From contig QRDG01001880.1 in assembly GCA_012064385.1 (NCBI GenBank), positions 310,001-374,000 on the forward strand: a DNA stretch of 64,000 nucleotides, read 5' to 3'. The stretch is from Puccinellia tenuiflora (Eukaryota; Streptophyta; Magnoliopsida; Poales; Poaceae). The notes beneath the pieces are model-generated. The model saw only the letters and a program-made list of their open reading frames with translations. It did no database searches and was not told the origin of the DNA. How positions within the stretch are numbered: position 1 is the first letter of the stretch; every line of letters starts with the position of its first letter. Both the position numbers and the translations under genes were made by a program. Shown piece by piece: positions 21,136 to 31,607 of this stretch.

Positions 21136-21615
21136 CAACGTCCTCGTCTCCATCGTCGGCACCTGGGTGCTTGGCCTGCTCTACGCCTTCCGCACCGCGG
21201 GGTGGCTCGCCGACGCCCTCGACGTTGCCGGAGCCAGGGGCGCCAGTTTTTACTGCATGCTCCCCCTTGTCACTACACACTCACTCTCCATGTCCATCCA
21301 GTCGTCGTTGTCTTCATCATCGGGATCGGGGTGCTTGGCCGGCTCTACGCCTTCCGCCCCGCGGGGTGGCTCATCGACGGCCTCGGCGTTGCTGGAGCCG
21401 GCACCACCACTTTCTACTACATGCTCCCCTTGTCAATACAGACTCACTCTCCATGTCCATCCACTCCTCATCATCTTCATCATCGGCACCGGGGTGCTTG
21501 GCCTGCCCTACGCCTTCCAAACCGCGAGTGGCTCGCCGGCGCCGTCACTTTCTACTGTATGCTCCTCCTTGTCAGTACGCATTCACTCTCCATGTCCATC
21601 CAGTCCCCATGTTCA
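21136..21615 (+). pseudogene. Captured amino-acid transporter fragment, tandemly triplicated (163-bp units)
   Basis: Three copies of one segment follow each other with an exact 163-bp period (GTGCTTGGCC at 21168, 21331 and 21494). Since 163 is not a multiple of three, each copy is open in a different frame. Translated separately they read HNVLVSIVGTWVLGLLYAF, VVVVFIIGIGVLGRLYAF and LLIIFIIGTGVLGLPYAF, followed by GW-type and FYCML(L)LV motifs. This is the first transmembrane region of plant vacuolar amino-acid transporters of the AVT3/ANT1-like type (auxin/amino acid permease family; consensus GxGVLGLPYAF). Only one short region is present and no full transporter can be made. Confidence 0.75.
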
Positions 21616-21717
21616 CCATCTGAAACTCTAAATTTCTTATATTTCCCTCTATTTACGCAAAACGTCCCCACTAATTGTTGTAATTAATGCCTCGTTAATT
21701 AGCAAAACAACATCGAA

Positions 21718-21830
21718 TTTGGTTAATTTGGACTAAACTGTCCCGGGTATGCACGGTGCACGGTTTGCAAGATGTGGGACTAAATTGCTCACACCATGCA
21801 AGTTGTGGGATGAAAAGTATATATACCTCT
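21718..21830 (-). repeat. Right terminal inverted repeat of the Mutator-like element
   Basis: Inverted partner of the left end. The reverse complement starts AGAGGTATATATACTTTTCA. Confidence 0.8.
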
Positions 21831-21837
21831 TATATTA
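21831..21837. repeat. Right TSD (TATATTA) of Mutator-like element
   Basis: Exact copy of the seven bases at 20521-20527. Confidence 0.7.
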
Positions 21838-22734
21838 ATGCCTCAAATCAATGGAAGAGTATCAAATTATCCACATAGTGATCTACAAGGTTATGCAGGT
21901 TTTTTCATTTCAATCCACTACCACATGCACGACTTTTTATCGTTCTAACACATCAACCAAGCAACCAAAATAACTCTCTAAAAAATATAAGTGAAGCACA
22001 AGAGAGTTTAACATTAACAACTAGCAGCTCTAAACAAGATAAAAACTAAAAGCGAGAGCTTACTAGCAAACAAAAAGCAACTAAGAATACTCTACAAAAT
22101 ATAAGCGGAGCACAAGAGTATTCTAATGAAAAATCAGAGCGTGTCTCCCTCCCACACAAGATAGCTAGGATCCAACATGCATATGACCAGCAAACAAACA
22201 AAAACAAACTGACGCTCTAAGAATAACACATACTATGTAAAGTGATAAAAACTTATTTTCAACGGAGACGACCTGATGATTGTCGATGAAGAAGAGGGGA
22301 TGCCTTGGGCATCCCCAAGATTGGACGCTTGAGTCTTCTTGAATGTCCAGGGGGATGCCATGGGGGCATCCCCAAGCTTGTGCTTTTGTCCATCCTTCAA
22401 TTTCTTTCATCATCCTCTCTCGTGAACTTAAAAACTCCCTTCACACAAAACTTCTCATAAACTGATTAGAGGGTTAGAACTAATAAAATAAAATCCGCTT
22501 GGGTTCCACCAAGACACATTGCACAAACTTGATTTGACATTAGCTACTGTTTACTAAGCCTTATTGTGGCACTCCTTCCAAAAAGTACCGCGAATAACGC
22601 TCGTAAAGAGGCGAATAGAAATAAAGGCAGAATCTGTCAAAATAGAACAGTCCGTAAAGATCGAATTTTAAGAGCCACTTACGTGGCTCAAATCAGAAAA
22701 CTTAAAACTAATGAAAGATAGATTAGTCTTGCTA
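21838..22734 (-). other. S1 internal region, non-coding (right part)
   Basis: Colinear with about 57415-58330 of S2, including the short GGGGATGCC..GGGGGCATCCCC blocks near 22297 and 22352. No intact coding sequence. Confidence 0.8.
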
Positions 22735-22829
22735 TAAAAAATGACATAATAAGATAGTAAAAACATATAACAATGGTAATAAACAAGCATGGATCAATAA
22801 AAAATTATAGATACGTTTGACACGTATCA
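22735..22829 (-). repeat. 95-bp stub of the S1 5' LTR
   Basis: On the minus strand it begins TGATACGTGTCAAACGTATC and stops abruptly at internal sequence. The junction shares a short AAAAAATGA stretch, consistent with illegitimate recombination. Confidence 0.75.
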
Positions 22830-23138
22830 TCGCCTCGCATGCCTCCACCGCTCCAACACTCCGGCGCTCGCCCGACTGCGGAGGTCGCCCGGCCGCGCTG
22901 TGGGATGCTCCACCACTTGCGCGCTCGCCCTGCCGCGCTGCCGGATGCCGCGGAGGTCCATCGTCGACAATCATGCCCATCTCGTCCATGTCGTCTATGA
23001 CCACACCCCATCTCGCTCACGTCATCCATGACCATGCCCATCTCGGGGAGCGCGACAGCATGGTGGGCGCCGTGGTCCTCGCTGGAATCTGCTGCCTAGC
23101 CGCGAGGTGAGTGTGGTCGGCGATCAGAACGATTGTAT
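22830..23138. other. Unassigned GC-rich segment between S1 and the C2 LTR
   Basis: About 300 bp of GC-rich sequence with a partly duplicated block (CATGCCCATCTCG near 22975 and 23034, separated by related CCATGACCAC text). A plus-strand frame reads GAVVLAGICCLAA, a short hydrophobic stretch. It may be a gene fragment or the original insertion target of both elements. I cannot identify it. Confidence 0.35.
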
Positions 23139-23383
23139 TATTGGAGATATGCCCTAGAGGCAATTAATAAAGGAGTTTTTATTATCCTATCTCAAAGTGT
23201 TCATAATAAGTTTTATGTCATGCTATAACTATATTAAGCGGAAATATTAATACACGTAGTATTGGTCCTAGTAGCCTCTACTTGACTAGTCCATTGGTCA
23301 ACCGATGATCAAGGTTTCCTGGTCATGGGCATTTATGTCATTGACAATGGAGTCAAGTCATTAGGGAATGACATGATGGACAT

Positions 23384-23386
23384 CCA
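23384..23386. repeat. Left TSD (CCA) of CACTA element 1
   Basis: CCA flanks both ends (right copy 24717-24719), the 3-bp duplication expected of CACTA transposons. Confidence 0.9.
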
Positions 23387-24716
23387 CACTAGTAGGAAAA
23401 TGCCTATTGCTGGCGAACCTAAATATGCTACCGCTGGCGAACATGTGGTTCGCCAGCGCTCATTTCCCTAGTGGTAACAGATTACCGCTGGTGAACAACC
23501 TGTTCACCAGCGGTAGCCCATGTACCATTGGCGAACCACTGTCTTGTTCGCCAGCGGTGTCTTTTTCAACTTTTAAAAAAATCCGTCTTCCCCGAGGCCT
23601 CCCCGGATCTCCTTGCCCGAGGCCTCCCCGGATCTCCATGCAGCGAGGTGGTGCCCTCCCGTAGCTCGTGCTCGGCCGGCGACGCCGCTCCCTTTTCCTG
23701 GCTCGAGTTCAGCCGTCCTGCCTCCTACTCCCCCAATGTTGCCCCATTCCAAACTTCTGGCGCCGCCCCTCCTGTCCCCTGCATCTGCCTGTCTTCGACG
23801 TGGATGTGCGACCGGGACGGAGGAGGTCGTCAGCACGGGAGGGCATTGGGTCAAGCTTGGGGAAGAGGTGTCGGCCTTACTGCGGCCCTCGTCGCCGGAG
23901 ATGGAGGCGCGATGGTCATCGGGAGGCAGCAAGGGGGAACCGAGATGCGGATGAGATGGCCGCCGGCGGTGGGAGGCGAGCTTGACCGAGGAGAGGGGCA
24001 GTGGCGTCGAGTCTGGTGGCGGGGAAGAAGAGTAGGTGAGGGAGGGAAGCTCGGGAGGTGGAGAGCGAGGAAGGAGAGAGGCGTAGTGTGCGGCGGTGCA
24101 TCAAGGATATGGAGGAGGACGAAGGGTTTGATGGAGCAAGGGTGTGCGTGCGTTGTGTGTGGGGTCACAGAGTACTGTGCGGGCAGTTTCCTTGGATATT
24201 TTTTCTCAAGTGCCATGTCACCGATCCATGACTCCATCCACCGGCCAATAGGATTTCAGCATATCAATCAACCAACACATAGGCTTTAAGCACATAGATT
24301 CCGTGTTTCTTGGGTGTGCCTGGGACGAAGGGAGAGGTGAGGGGAGATGAGCGGTGGAGAAAAAAGATAAGGGAGAGAGAGAGAGAGAGATAGCGTGTGC
24401 GTACGTGTGTTCGTGCGGCGCCCGGGACGTGGAAATTACCACCAGCGAACCGTGTTGACTGTGCGCCAGTGGTAATCGCCGTATGGTTGTTATCGCTGGT
24501 GATCAAGCCAGGAAGTTCGCTAGCGGTAGTTGGCCCCCCTGGGGACGCCCGGGCTCGCGTTTATCACTGGCGCAACATCAAATGTGTTCGCCAGCAGTAA
24601 GACAAGTACCACTGGCGAACCACTATTCTAGTGCGCTAGTGATATTTACCACTGGCGAACAACTATTTTGGTGCGCCAGTGACCGCCCAGCGGCTATAGC
24701 CCTTTTCCTACTAGTG
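23387..24716. mobile_element. CACTA element 1 (1330 bp, non-autonomous)
   Basis: Termini are CACTAGTAGGAAAA and its inverse TTTTCCTACTAGTG. The subterminal regions (23409-23560 and 24430-24690) hold repeated, mostly inverted ACCGCTGGCGAAC / GTTCGCCAGCGGT motifs, the expected transposase-binding repeats. The GC-rich middle (23590-24290) contains long overlapping open frames on both strands without any transposase signature, a 25-bp direct repeat (near 23591 and 23616) and a GA run near 24376. It depends on an autonomous relative. Confidence 0.93.
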
Positions 24717-24719
24717 CCA
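24717..24719. repeat. Right TSD (CCA) of CACTA element 1
   Basis: Matches 23384-23386. Confidence 0.9.
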
Positions 24720-25713
24720 CCCAAAGTAAGTTAGCGCAATAAGATTTTTCACGAATATCGGCATTTCAATAACTTAAGTAGAAACGTAGTAGTAACCAAG
24801 TCCTTAGACTGTGAGATCATATTTAATCACTGTTCTGGAGGGAAGCTTTGACTGCATCAACCGTCACACCGTAACAAGGTGATCATAAAGGTGTCTATCA
24901 GGTTTTCTAAAGGAATATGTTGAGGGGTATGCATAAAGGGCGGGATTTGTCCATCCGCGTGACGGAAAGATATCACTGAGCCCACTCGGTGATATTACAT
25001 CAAAGTCTTGCAAGCATGTGACTAGGTCACGGAGATGTAATATCATGGAAACGAGTAAATAAGTTTGTCGGGTAACGAGATGGGGATCTCGAACAAACTT
25101 GATATCGTGTGACAAAAGGAATGGTGAACAACGATAAGGTTCAAGAGACAAAGAACTTCGCGGAACACAGGGGCCATCATGGGTTTCCAGATCCCGCTAT
25201 TGGTCATTGATCGGAGAGGGGTCTCGATCATGTCTGGAGTGATCCTGAACCGTAGGGTGGCACACTTAAGGGTAGAAGACGCTTAGGAATATCTTTGGCA
25301 CCGAAGAAATTAGAGAGACCAATTCCGGAATTGTTCCGAGATTTATCCGATGGAGATCGAAGGTTCCGAAGGAGTGTTGGAATAAGGGAGAAGTATCCGA
25401 TGGAGATCGGAGGGCAACGAAAGGAGTTTTGATGCGAGAAATATTAGATGATATGTATTTAATATTAACTAAAGTAATTAATAATTGAATAATATTTAAT
25501 TTAATATTTAATGGGCAGCCCACCTAAATGGGCCTCACCCGAAAGGGGAGGCCCAAGTGGGGGCCGCGCCCCAAGGAAGGAGGGGCCGGCCGCACCCCAC
25601 ATGGGCCTAGCTGAATGGGGCCCATGAGGTGGCTGGCTGCCCCTATGGCCGGCCGAACCATGTGGAAATAGTCCCACATGGCTAAGCCAAGGGGGTTGGC
25701 CACCCCCTTCCTC

Positions 25714-25723
25714 CTATATAAGG
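25714..25723 (+). promoter_or_regulatory. TATA box of the C2 LTR promoter
   Basis: CTATATAAGG followed by a TC-rich leader with CTCTCTCTCTC, a classic LTR promoter arrangement in Copia elements of this group. Confidence 0.75.
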
Positions 25724-26164
25724 AGGTGCCCCCTCTCCCTTTGAGGCCATCCCAATTTCTCTCTCTCTCTCACCTCGAGCGTGGTTCTGCATTTCGGAGC
25801 TGCGTTTGGTAGAGGGGTTTCTCCACCGTATACCACCGCCGTGATATTGGTGCTTCGGTCAAGCTCTTCATCCTCTGCTGCTGCCGCTGGACCGGAGCTC
25901 GGGGATCGTCGCTACACCGTACGTGTGTAGAACTACGGAGGTGCTGCACTCTGCAGCACTCGTCGCCGGTATGAATCCACGACCCTGAGGTCGGCGTCGT
26001 ACGACTCCATCGACAATGTTCTCGGAATGTAACGCTTTCAATCTTCAAAAGGTACGAATACCGAAGCCCTCCGTTACTTTATGTCTACATAGTGATAGAT
26101 CTTGGCTAGTTTATCGTTCGCGTTGCTAGGAAATTTTTTGTTTTCTGCACACGAACCCCTTCAG

Positions 26165-26177
26165 TGGCATCAGAGCC
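26165..26177 (+). promoter_or_regulatory. C2 primer-binding site (initiator Met tRNA)
   Basis: TGGCATCAGAGCC one base after the LTR end, one mismatch from the usual TGGTATCAGAGCC. Confidence 0.85.
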
Positions 26178-26677
26178 GATCTATGCGTAGATATAGAGTA
26201 CGGATTAGAACACATAAATATGTGGACACTCGATGATATAATTGTTACCCTCTCACATGCACTTGTCATACTGTTGGATTGTTTGAGACGCGTACTCCTA
26301 CACGAGACTGGTTTTGCAATTAACATATGGCTTGTACCATATATGCGGCTGGCAGGTGTCTGTCTCTCTCGCAATGGTTTTATGGCATTTTCAACGGAGG
26401 GCCCTGAAAGGGGTGTAATAGAGACAATTATTTTATCAGTGTTCTGGTTGCAGATTCGTAAGTTAGAAGGCAGTTCTTTTTGCGAAAGCCCCTCAGCCAC
26501 GTAAAATTTCCAAAAGATAGAGTAGAGGCGTCTAACTTTATTATGCAGGGGCGCGTGATGTGATATGGTAACGGTAAGTATTTAGCAAAATATTTTATTA
26601 CTGGCATGAAGGCACGGAGACCTAGTGCGACGTCGGAGCGCATGATGGAGATCATGGCGCGGGAAACCATATCGTGT
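26178..26677 (+). other. C2 internal region, non-coding remnant (left part)
   Basis: No gag or pol homology is visible although gag should lie here, so C2 is a non-autonomous or heavily decayed Copia derivative. Confidence 0.5.
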
Positions 26678-28289
26678 CACACTGATACGTCTCAAACGTA
26701 TCTATAATTTTTGAGTGATCCATGCTAGTTTTGTGATATTGTCACATGTTTTTACTGTCATTTATATCATTTTTATGCATTTTGTCGGACTAACCTATTG
26801 ACAAGATGCCCAGTGCAGTTCCCTGTTTTTGATGTCTTTTTGTTTCAGAAATTTACTTCTGGAAATATTCTCGGAATTGGACGAAAATTTACAGGAATTA
26901 TTTTTACGCCAAGACGAAGACGGAGTCCGAAGGGCAGCCTGGGAGGCGACCCACATGGCACACGCGGGTGCCAGCCGCGGCCCAGGGGTGACCCGTGGGT
27001 GGGGCCTGCCCCTGCCCTATGGGCACCTCCCCGGCCCCCTCCGACTCCTATAAAATCACAATTAACCTAAAAACGTCGGGGCGGCGATTATTTTCTAGAA
27101 ACTCGACCCTGATGCGCCGTCACCCAGAACCCTAGTTTGGGGTCCAATCTGAAGCTGATCCCGGCACTCTGCTGGAGGGGAGATCGATCCTGGAGGGTTC
27201 TTCATCGACATGCCTTCCTCCGGGATGATTTGTGAGTAGTCTCACCTTGGACTACGGGTTCATGGCAGTAGCTAGATGGTAGTCTCTCTCTCTTGTGCTT
27301 CATATCTTATGATCTTGTGAGCTGCCTAACATGATCAAGATCGACTATTGTAATGCTATGTGACGTGTTTGCTTGGATCCGATGGATTATGAAGTTATGT
27401 TCAGATTGTGCATGATTCTTATATGAGTAATTTATGTTCTTGCATGCTCTCCGATGTGCGTAGTTACTTTGGCCTAGTGATTGTGTGTATCTCCAAGAGA
27501 GGGTATTTATGCTAGATAGTGGGTTCATGCCCCCTTTTGTTCCTGGGCACGAGTGACAGAAACGTCTAAGGGCGAGGGTGTGCTATTGCTACTAAGGGTA
27601 AAACAACGGTGTTAATGTCTATTTTGATATTAGTATTGCTTACATCATGCACCTTACTTAATGCAATTGTCTGTTGCTTGCAACTTAATACCGTTGGGTG
27701 ACAGGCTGGATAGCGATCCCACAGTGGACTATTTAGACTAAGACGCAGTTGGACTCAACGGTCTTTGTTCCTTGTCGTGATGCCTCCATAAATATTATCA
27801 TGTCCTTTTTGTCGTAGGTAAATTGGGTTTGTGTCATAATCTTGTCAATTGCCTAGCTGTAATTCGTTCACCCATCACATGCATATTTTATTTACTTGAG
27901 AGGCTCCACTAGTGAACCCATGGCCCCCGGTCCATCTTTTTACATTGTTTTCAACTTCATTTACTTGCTTTTAATTATCATTACTCCTGTGGTCACTTTT
28001 CATATTTTATCTATTTCATCATACAATTAACCGCTTTGTGTTCTGCGAGGCCGGAGAGATTGACAACCTCTCCGCCGTTGGGCAAAGTATTTGGTTGAGT
28101 GTGTGCAGGTCCACGTCTGTTGAAGGTATCCCTAAGCGCCAGAGATCTTCATCATTCACCTCGTTGTTGATTTCAAAGTCCTACTGGTTCGATAAACCTC
28201 GATTCTTAATTGAGGGAAAAATGCTACTAGCTACAATTCCGCCTTCGCTTGGGGCACCACCCAACTTATCAATATCCACCATCACACAC
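26678..28289 (+). mobile_element. S3: solo Sabrina/WHAM-like LTR with TSD CACAC
   Basis: The 1602-bp LTR (26683-28284) starts TGATACGTCTCAAACG and ends ATATCCACCATCA, with CACAC at 26678-26682 and 28285-28289. There is no internal region, so unequal homologous recombination between the two LTRs of a full element removed the rest. The sequence matches the S2 LTRs in opposite orientation. Short ORFs inside are not genes. Confidence 0.95.
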
Positions 28290-28886
28290 ACATTACATTA
28301 GATGTTAGTAGATGTTGTGTGCTACCTATATTGTTTGTATTAGATATAAGGCGGTAATAATATTGGTGATCCCTCAAGAAAAATACCAATGTCGTGTTCT
28401 CCCTTGGTATGCACCACCAAGAAAGTTCGCCGTTATGAGACACGGCGTGATGATCGGGTGTCGAACATATCTACGTTCACATACGGTGGGTGTAAGCCAT
28501 GTATGCACTGCAATATACTAAGGTTGAATTGGCGAGCCTAGCATGTACAGACATGGCCTCGGAACACAGGATACCGAAAGGTCGAGCATGAGTCACATGG
28601 AGATGTGATTGACATGGAGATGTCTACTTTTGAAACTTATGCTATCGACCGTGATGATCGGGGGTAGTGTTGGTGGATGGAGATCATGTGATCACTAAAA
28701 GGATGGTGGAGGATGTCCTTTTGAGTGGGAGTTCTCGTATTTTTTATTGAGATAAAACATGGAATCGTATTTTGAACACAATCTTATAAACTTTGCAAAT
28801 ACCATTGTAGATGGCTCGCTCCACATTCAACTTAGGTCTATTTCTTGAGAAAGAAAAGCTTAAGACCAGTGGGACAAATTTCATGT
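28290..28886 (+). other. C2 internal remnant, right part (non-coding)
   Basis: About 600 bp without coding capacity, including a repeated CATGGAGATGT/ATGGAGATCATGTGAT phrase. It probably continues the C2 internal domain. No 3' LTR is seen before CACTA element 2. Confidence 0.4.
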
Positions 28887-29209
28887 CACTAGAAGAAAAG
28901 TTGCTTTTTACCACGCTGGATTTTCGTGGTAGAAAGGCCCTTTTTCGTGGTAGAAAGTTTTCTACCAGGACTGGGGTACCGTGGTAGAATCCATTTGGCA
29001 AAATGTTCTACCACGGATGGCCGAAATCATGGTAGAAAGTTACCATCCACCACGCGAAACCAGGCATGGTAGATGCATGTAGCGGAGCCCCCGAATGGAT
29101 GAAAGTTAACAGCGTTAGCCATGACGTCATCCCAGAACAACATGACGTCATCCCGTTTCGTGATGTGGCACCCCCGAAACGGGACGACTTTTAGGATTAG
29201 GCGGGTCGG

Positions 29210-29705
29210 CCCGTCAGCACATGATGGGCCGACCCGTCAGCACAGAATGGGCTGGCCCGTTAGCACATGAAGGGCCGGCCCGTCAGAACATGATGGGCCG
29301 GCCCGTCAGAACATGATTGGTCGGCCCGTCAGAACATGATGGGTCGGACAGTCAGCATATGATGGGCCGGTCCTTTGTCACATGATGGGCTGGCTCGCCA
29401 GAACGTGATGGGCCGGCCGGTCAGCGCATGATGGGCCGACCCGTTATCACATGATGGGCTGGCCTATTGGAATTGATTGGCCGGCCCATATGCGATAGAC
29501 GGACATGCCCATCAAACTGGATGGGCCAGCCCATTGCAGTAGATGGGCCGGCCATTTCTAATAGATATGTAGGCCCATGCTAACAAATGGGCCTACCATC
29601 TGACTGGATGGACCGGTTCGTTCGCGCTACACGGGCCGGCCCATTTAAATATGGTCCGGCCCAACCTAAACATATGGGCCGGCCCAACACCTACAGACGG
29701 GTCGG
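29210..29705 (+). repeat. 23-bp minisatellite of TGGGCCGGCCCGTCAG-type units
   Basis: About 11 regular 23-bp units of the form CCCGTCAGNACATGATGGGCCGG are followed by about 11 more diverged 20-23-bp units ending near 29705. Almost every unit keeps a GGGCC or GGCCC core, part of the plant site-II/TCP-binding consensus TGGGCC. Position next to the CACTA terminus suggests an extended subterminal repeat region. Confidence 0.9.
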
Positions 29706-29865
29706 TGATTTTCGATTAGTTAGGATGGCCCGTTCATTCGATTGTCTATTTTCGGCCCACGTAGGAAGCCCAATTGATGGACCACCATTAGAGAATTGTT
29801 TTCCAGCGACTCAACAATATGCGGTAGGTGGGTAGCCCAAATTAATTTCGAACCTGAAATAATTA

Positions 29866-30036
29866 TTACATCACGTTAACCAAATTAAAATTACAATTGA
29901 GATCATGAAGCACACAGTTCGTACAGAAAGTATCCTTGGAAGGCAGGTAGAGGGCTTCAACATTATCCTTGGAAGGTGCCTCAGAACATGTTAGTCCTGT
30001 CCGCTCAGAGGAAGCTATTGTCATTCCAACTTCAGC
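29866..30036 (-). CDS. Candidate terminal exon of a CACTA element 2 gene
   Basis: On the minus strand a good acceptor (TATTTTCAG) is followed by an open frame of 56 codons beginning AEVGMTIASSERTGL and ending LVNVM then TAA. Short Cys-containing segments (FCTNC, LHDLNCN) are present. The acceptor is inferred and upstream exons are not resolved. No family is recognised. It could be the last exon of an element-encoded protein or chance. Confidence 0.3.
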   Translation of the reverse strand, partial: AEVGMTIASSERTGLTCSEAPSKDNVEALYLPSKDTFCTNCVLHDLNCNFNLVNVM

Positions 30037-30049
30037 CTGAAAATAGTGT

Positions 30050-31000
30050 TAAAAGGTTATAGCAATGAACTATAACTCAGACAGTTACACGGAACCAACA
30101 ATAAGTAAACAACTTCTTTATGAAACATGTAAATGTTGGCATATGATGAGAGAAACAGATTACAGTAGAACCAACAGAACTACACTATGAAAGATGTCAG
30201 ATCTCAATAAATAACGTGGCATTGTTTTAAATCATGAGCCATCAAATATGTGACCATTTTCACAACAGCACTACATACATATCAGTTTGTGCATGTAGCA
30301 TGTATGAGTTGTAGCTTATCCACGCTATAACAATCACATAGTACTTCAGAAGTTGCCACTGTTGTAATCATTGGCCAAATACATGAAATAGCACATCAGA
30401 AATAAAATCATAACCAAGCCCATCAGGTAAAGGGAAAGACCCAAAGTGTGCATGGACTTACAGTAGTTTGTCATACAAGGTTAGCATGCTGACTACCCTT
30501 GCCTCGGTTACTGGTCAACGGGCCTAACATACCAGAAGTCAGTCTCTGCAATTAATCATGTTGTGCTATATTGTCAATGTTCTGCATTTAGGTACTAACA
30601 GGTTTACAACCAAGTCAATTGATGCACACAGCCTGGTTTATTGCACAGTTTCAGAAGTATAACCAAGTCAGCTGGTTTGATGTACAAAAGCACTTGTAAG
30701 TTGGAAATAACAAACTAGAAGGATAGGCTGCATGAAGTATATCTGCACATACTTCGAGATTCAAACAAGCTGCAAATAATTCTAGCACATGATTTGCAGG
30801 ACTTGGCAAGGTTTGAAGTATCATGCATACAGGTTAAAACTTATAACATGACAAGCAATTTAGGACAGTTACCAACCTACGCCTGAGGTTTCAACCTTGA
30901 TGGACGTCGGATGGTTAGTAGTAGTGGATCTATGGATGCTTTGTTCGGTCCAGGTGAGCACTCAAAAAAAAACGTCAACGAGTCAGTGTTGCAAAATAGG
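30050..31000. other. CACTA element 2 interior, no clear gene
   Basis: AT-rich sequence with no ORF over 60 codons. It may contain introns and small exons of the gene ending at 29866, but I cannot define them. Confidence 0.4.
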
Positions 31001-31005
31001 AAGAC

Positions 31006-31478
31006 CTAAAATGCACACGAACATGGCTATACAACCGGGAAGGAAATGATAGCGAACGGCTAAATGCATGAACATAGCTATATAACCAGGCAGGAAATGA
31101 CAGCAAGCAGCTAAAATGCACATGAACATAGCTATGCAACAAGGCAGAAAATGATAGCAAGCAGCTAAAAGCACACGAACATAGCTATATAAATAGGAAG
31201 ATTATGATATCGAGCAGCTAAAATGCACATGAGCATAGCTACACAACCAGGCAGCAAATGATAGCAAGCAGCTAAAATGCACATGAACATAGCTATGCAA
31301 CAAGGCAGGAAATGCTAGCGAGCAGCTAAAATGCACATGAAGATAGCTATGAAATCAGGTAGGAAATGATAGCGAGCAGCTAAAATGCACATGAACATAG
31401 AAATACAATCAGGCAGGACATGCTAACGAGCAGCAACATCGAGGAGCTAACACGCACATGGACATAGTTATGAAATCA
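31006..31478 (+). repeat. 54-bp tandem repeat array, about 9 copies
   Basis: Unit core CTAAAATGCACATGAACATAG. Phase points at 31111, 31165, 31218 and 31272 show a 53-54-bp period. The unit is a multiple of three, so it gives repetitive open frames on the minus strand (ORF artefacts). Confidence 0.93.
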
Positions 31479-31607
31479 GGTGCGCATGTGTACAAAATAA
31501 GATAGCAACATCAATGATATGCAAACAATAACGAATGCAGTCGAGGATGCAGGCAAGAGTATTACGGAGCACTGGTTAAGTCGGGGGTGGCGGCTAGGCA
31601 TCTCGGT

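Larger units (their letters stand above)
20528..21830. mobile_element. Mutator-like non-autonomous element (Pack-MULE type) with captured gene fragment
   Basis: The ends are long terminal inverted repeats of roughly 115-120 bp, beginning AGAGGTATATA and containing CATCCCACAACTTGCA, AGCAATTTAGTCCCAC and CATACCCGGGA in inverted order at the other end. Long TIRs and a TSD longer than 6 bp fit Mutator-like elements, though the exact TSD is 7 bp against the usual 9-11. There is no transposase. The interior carries tandem copies of host coding sequence, the definition of a Pack-MULE. It is inserted in the S1 internal region. Confidence 0.75.
18690..22829 (-). mobile_element. S1: decayed Sabrina/WHAM-like LTR retrotransposon remnant
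   Basis: 18690-18864 is the beginning of an LTR in minus orientation (TGATACGTGTCAAAC at its right end), cut at its left by Tat1. The following internal sequence, starting with the PPT complement GCATCCCTAAGCTT, matches the S2 internal region at 55738-58330. At the right end only about 95 bp of the other LTR remain (22735-22829), fused to internal sequence. The PBS, the gag-like ORF and most of that LTR are deleted. No coding capacity is left. A Mutator-like element is inserted at 20528-21830. Confidence 0.85.
23139..26163 (+). repeat. C2: Copia-type LTR interrupted by CACTA element 1
   Basis: The left end TTGGAGATATGCCCTAGAGG is the opening typical of Triticeae Copia LTRs of the BARE/Angela group (the expected first bases TG appear as TA, so the start is approximate). 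The right end CGAACCCCTTCA is followed by a PBS. After removing the CACTA insert the LTR is about 1.7 kb, the usual Angela/BARE length. It contains GGGCC-rich sequence, a TATA box and a TC-rich leader. Confidence 0.8.

Noticed and set aside
21092..21687. ORFs of 160-179 codons read as a transporter protein
   Set aside because: The frame crosses three tandem copies with a non-triplet period, so each ORF mixes one genuine segment with out-of-frame translation.
23528..24289. 253-codon ORF in CACTA element 1
   Set aside because: No transposase or other motif, overlapping long frames on the opposite strand, Arg/Gly/Trp-biased. Probably a compositional artefact.
29210..29705. CRISPR-like array
   Set aside because: Contiguous degenerate 23-bp minisatellite without spacers, in plant nuclear DNA. 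The same applies to the 54-bp and 35-bp arrays.
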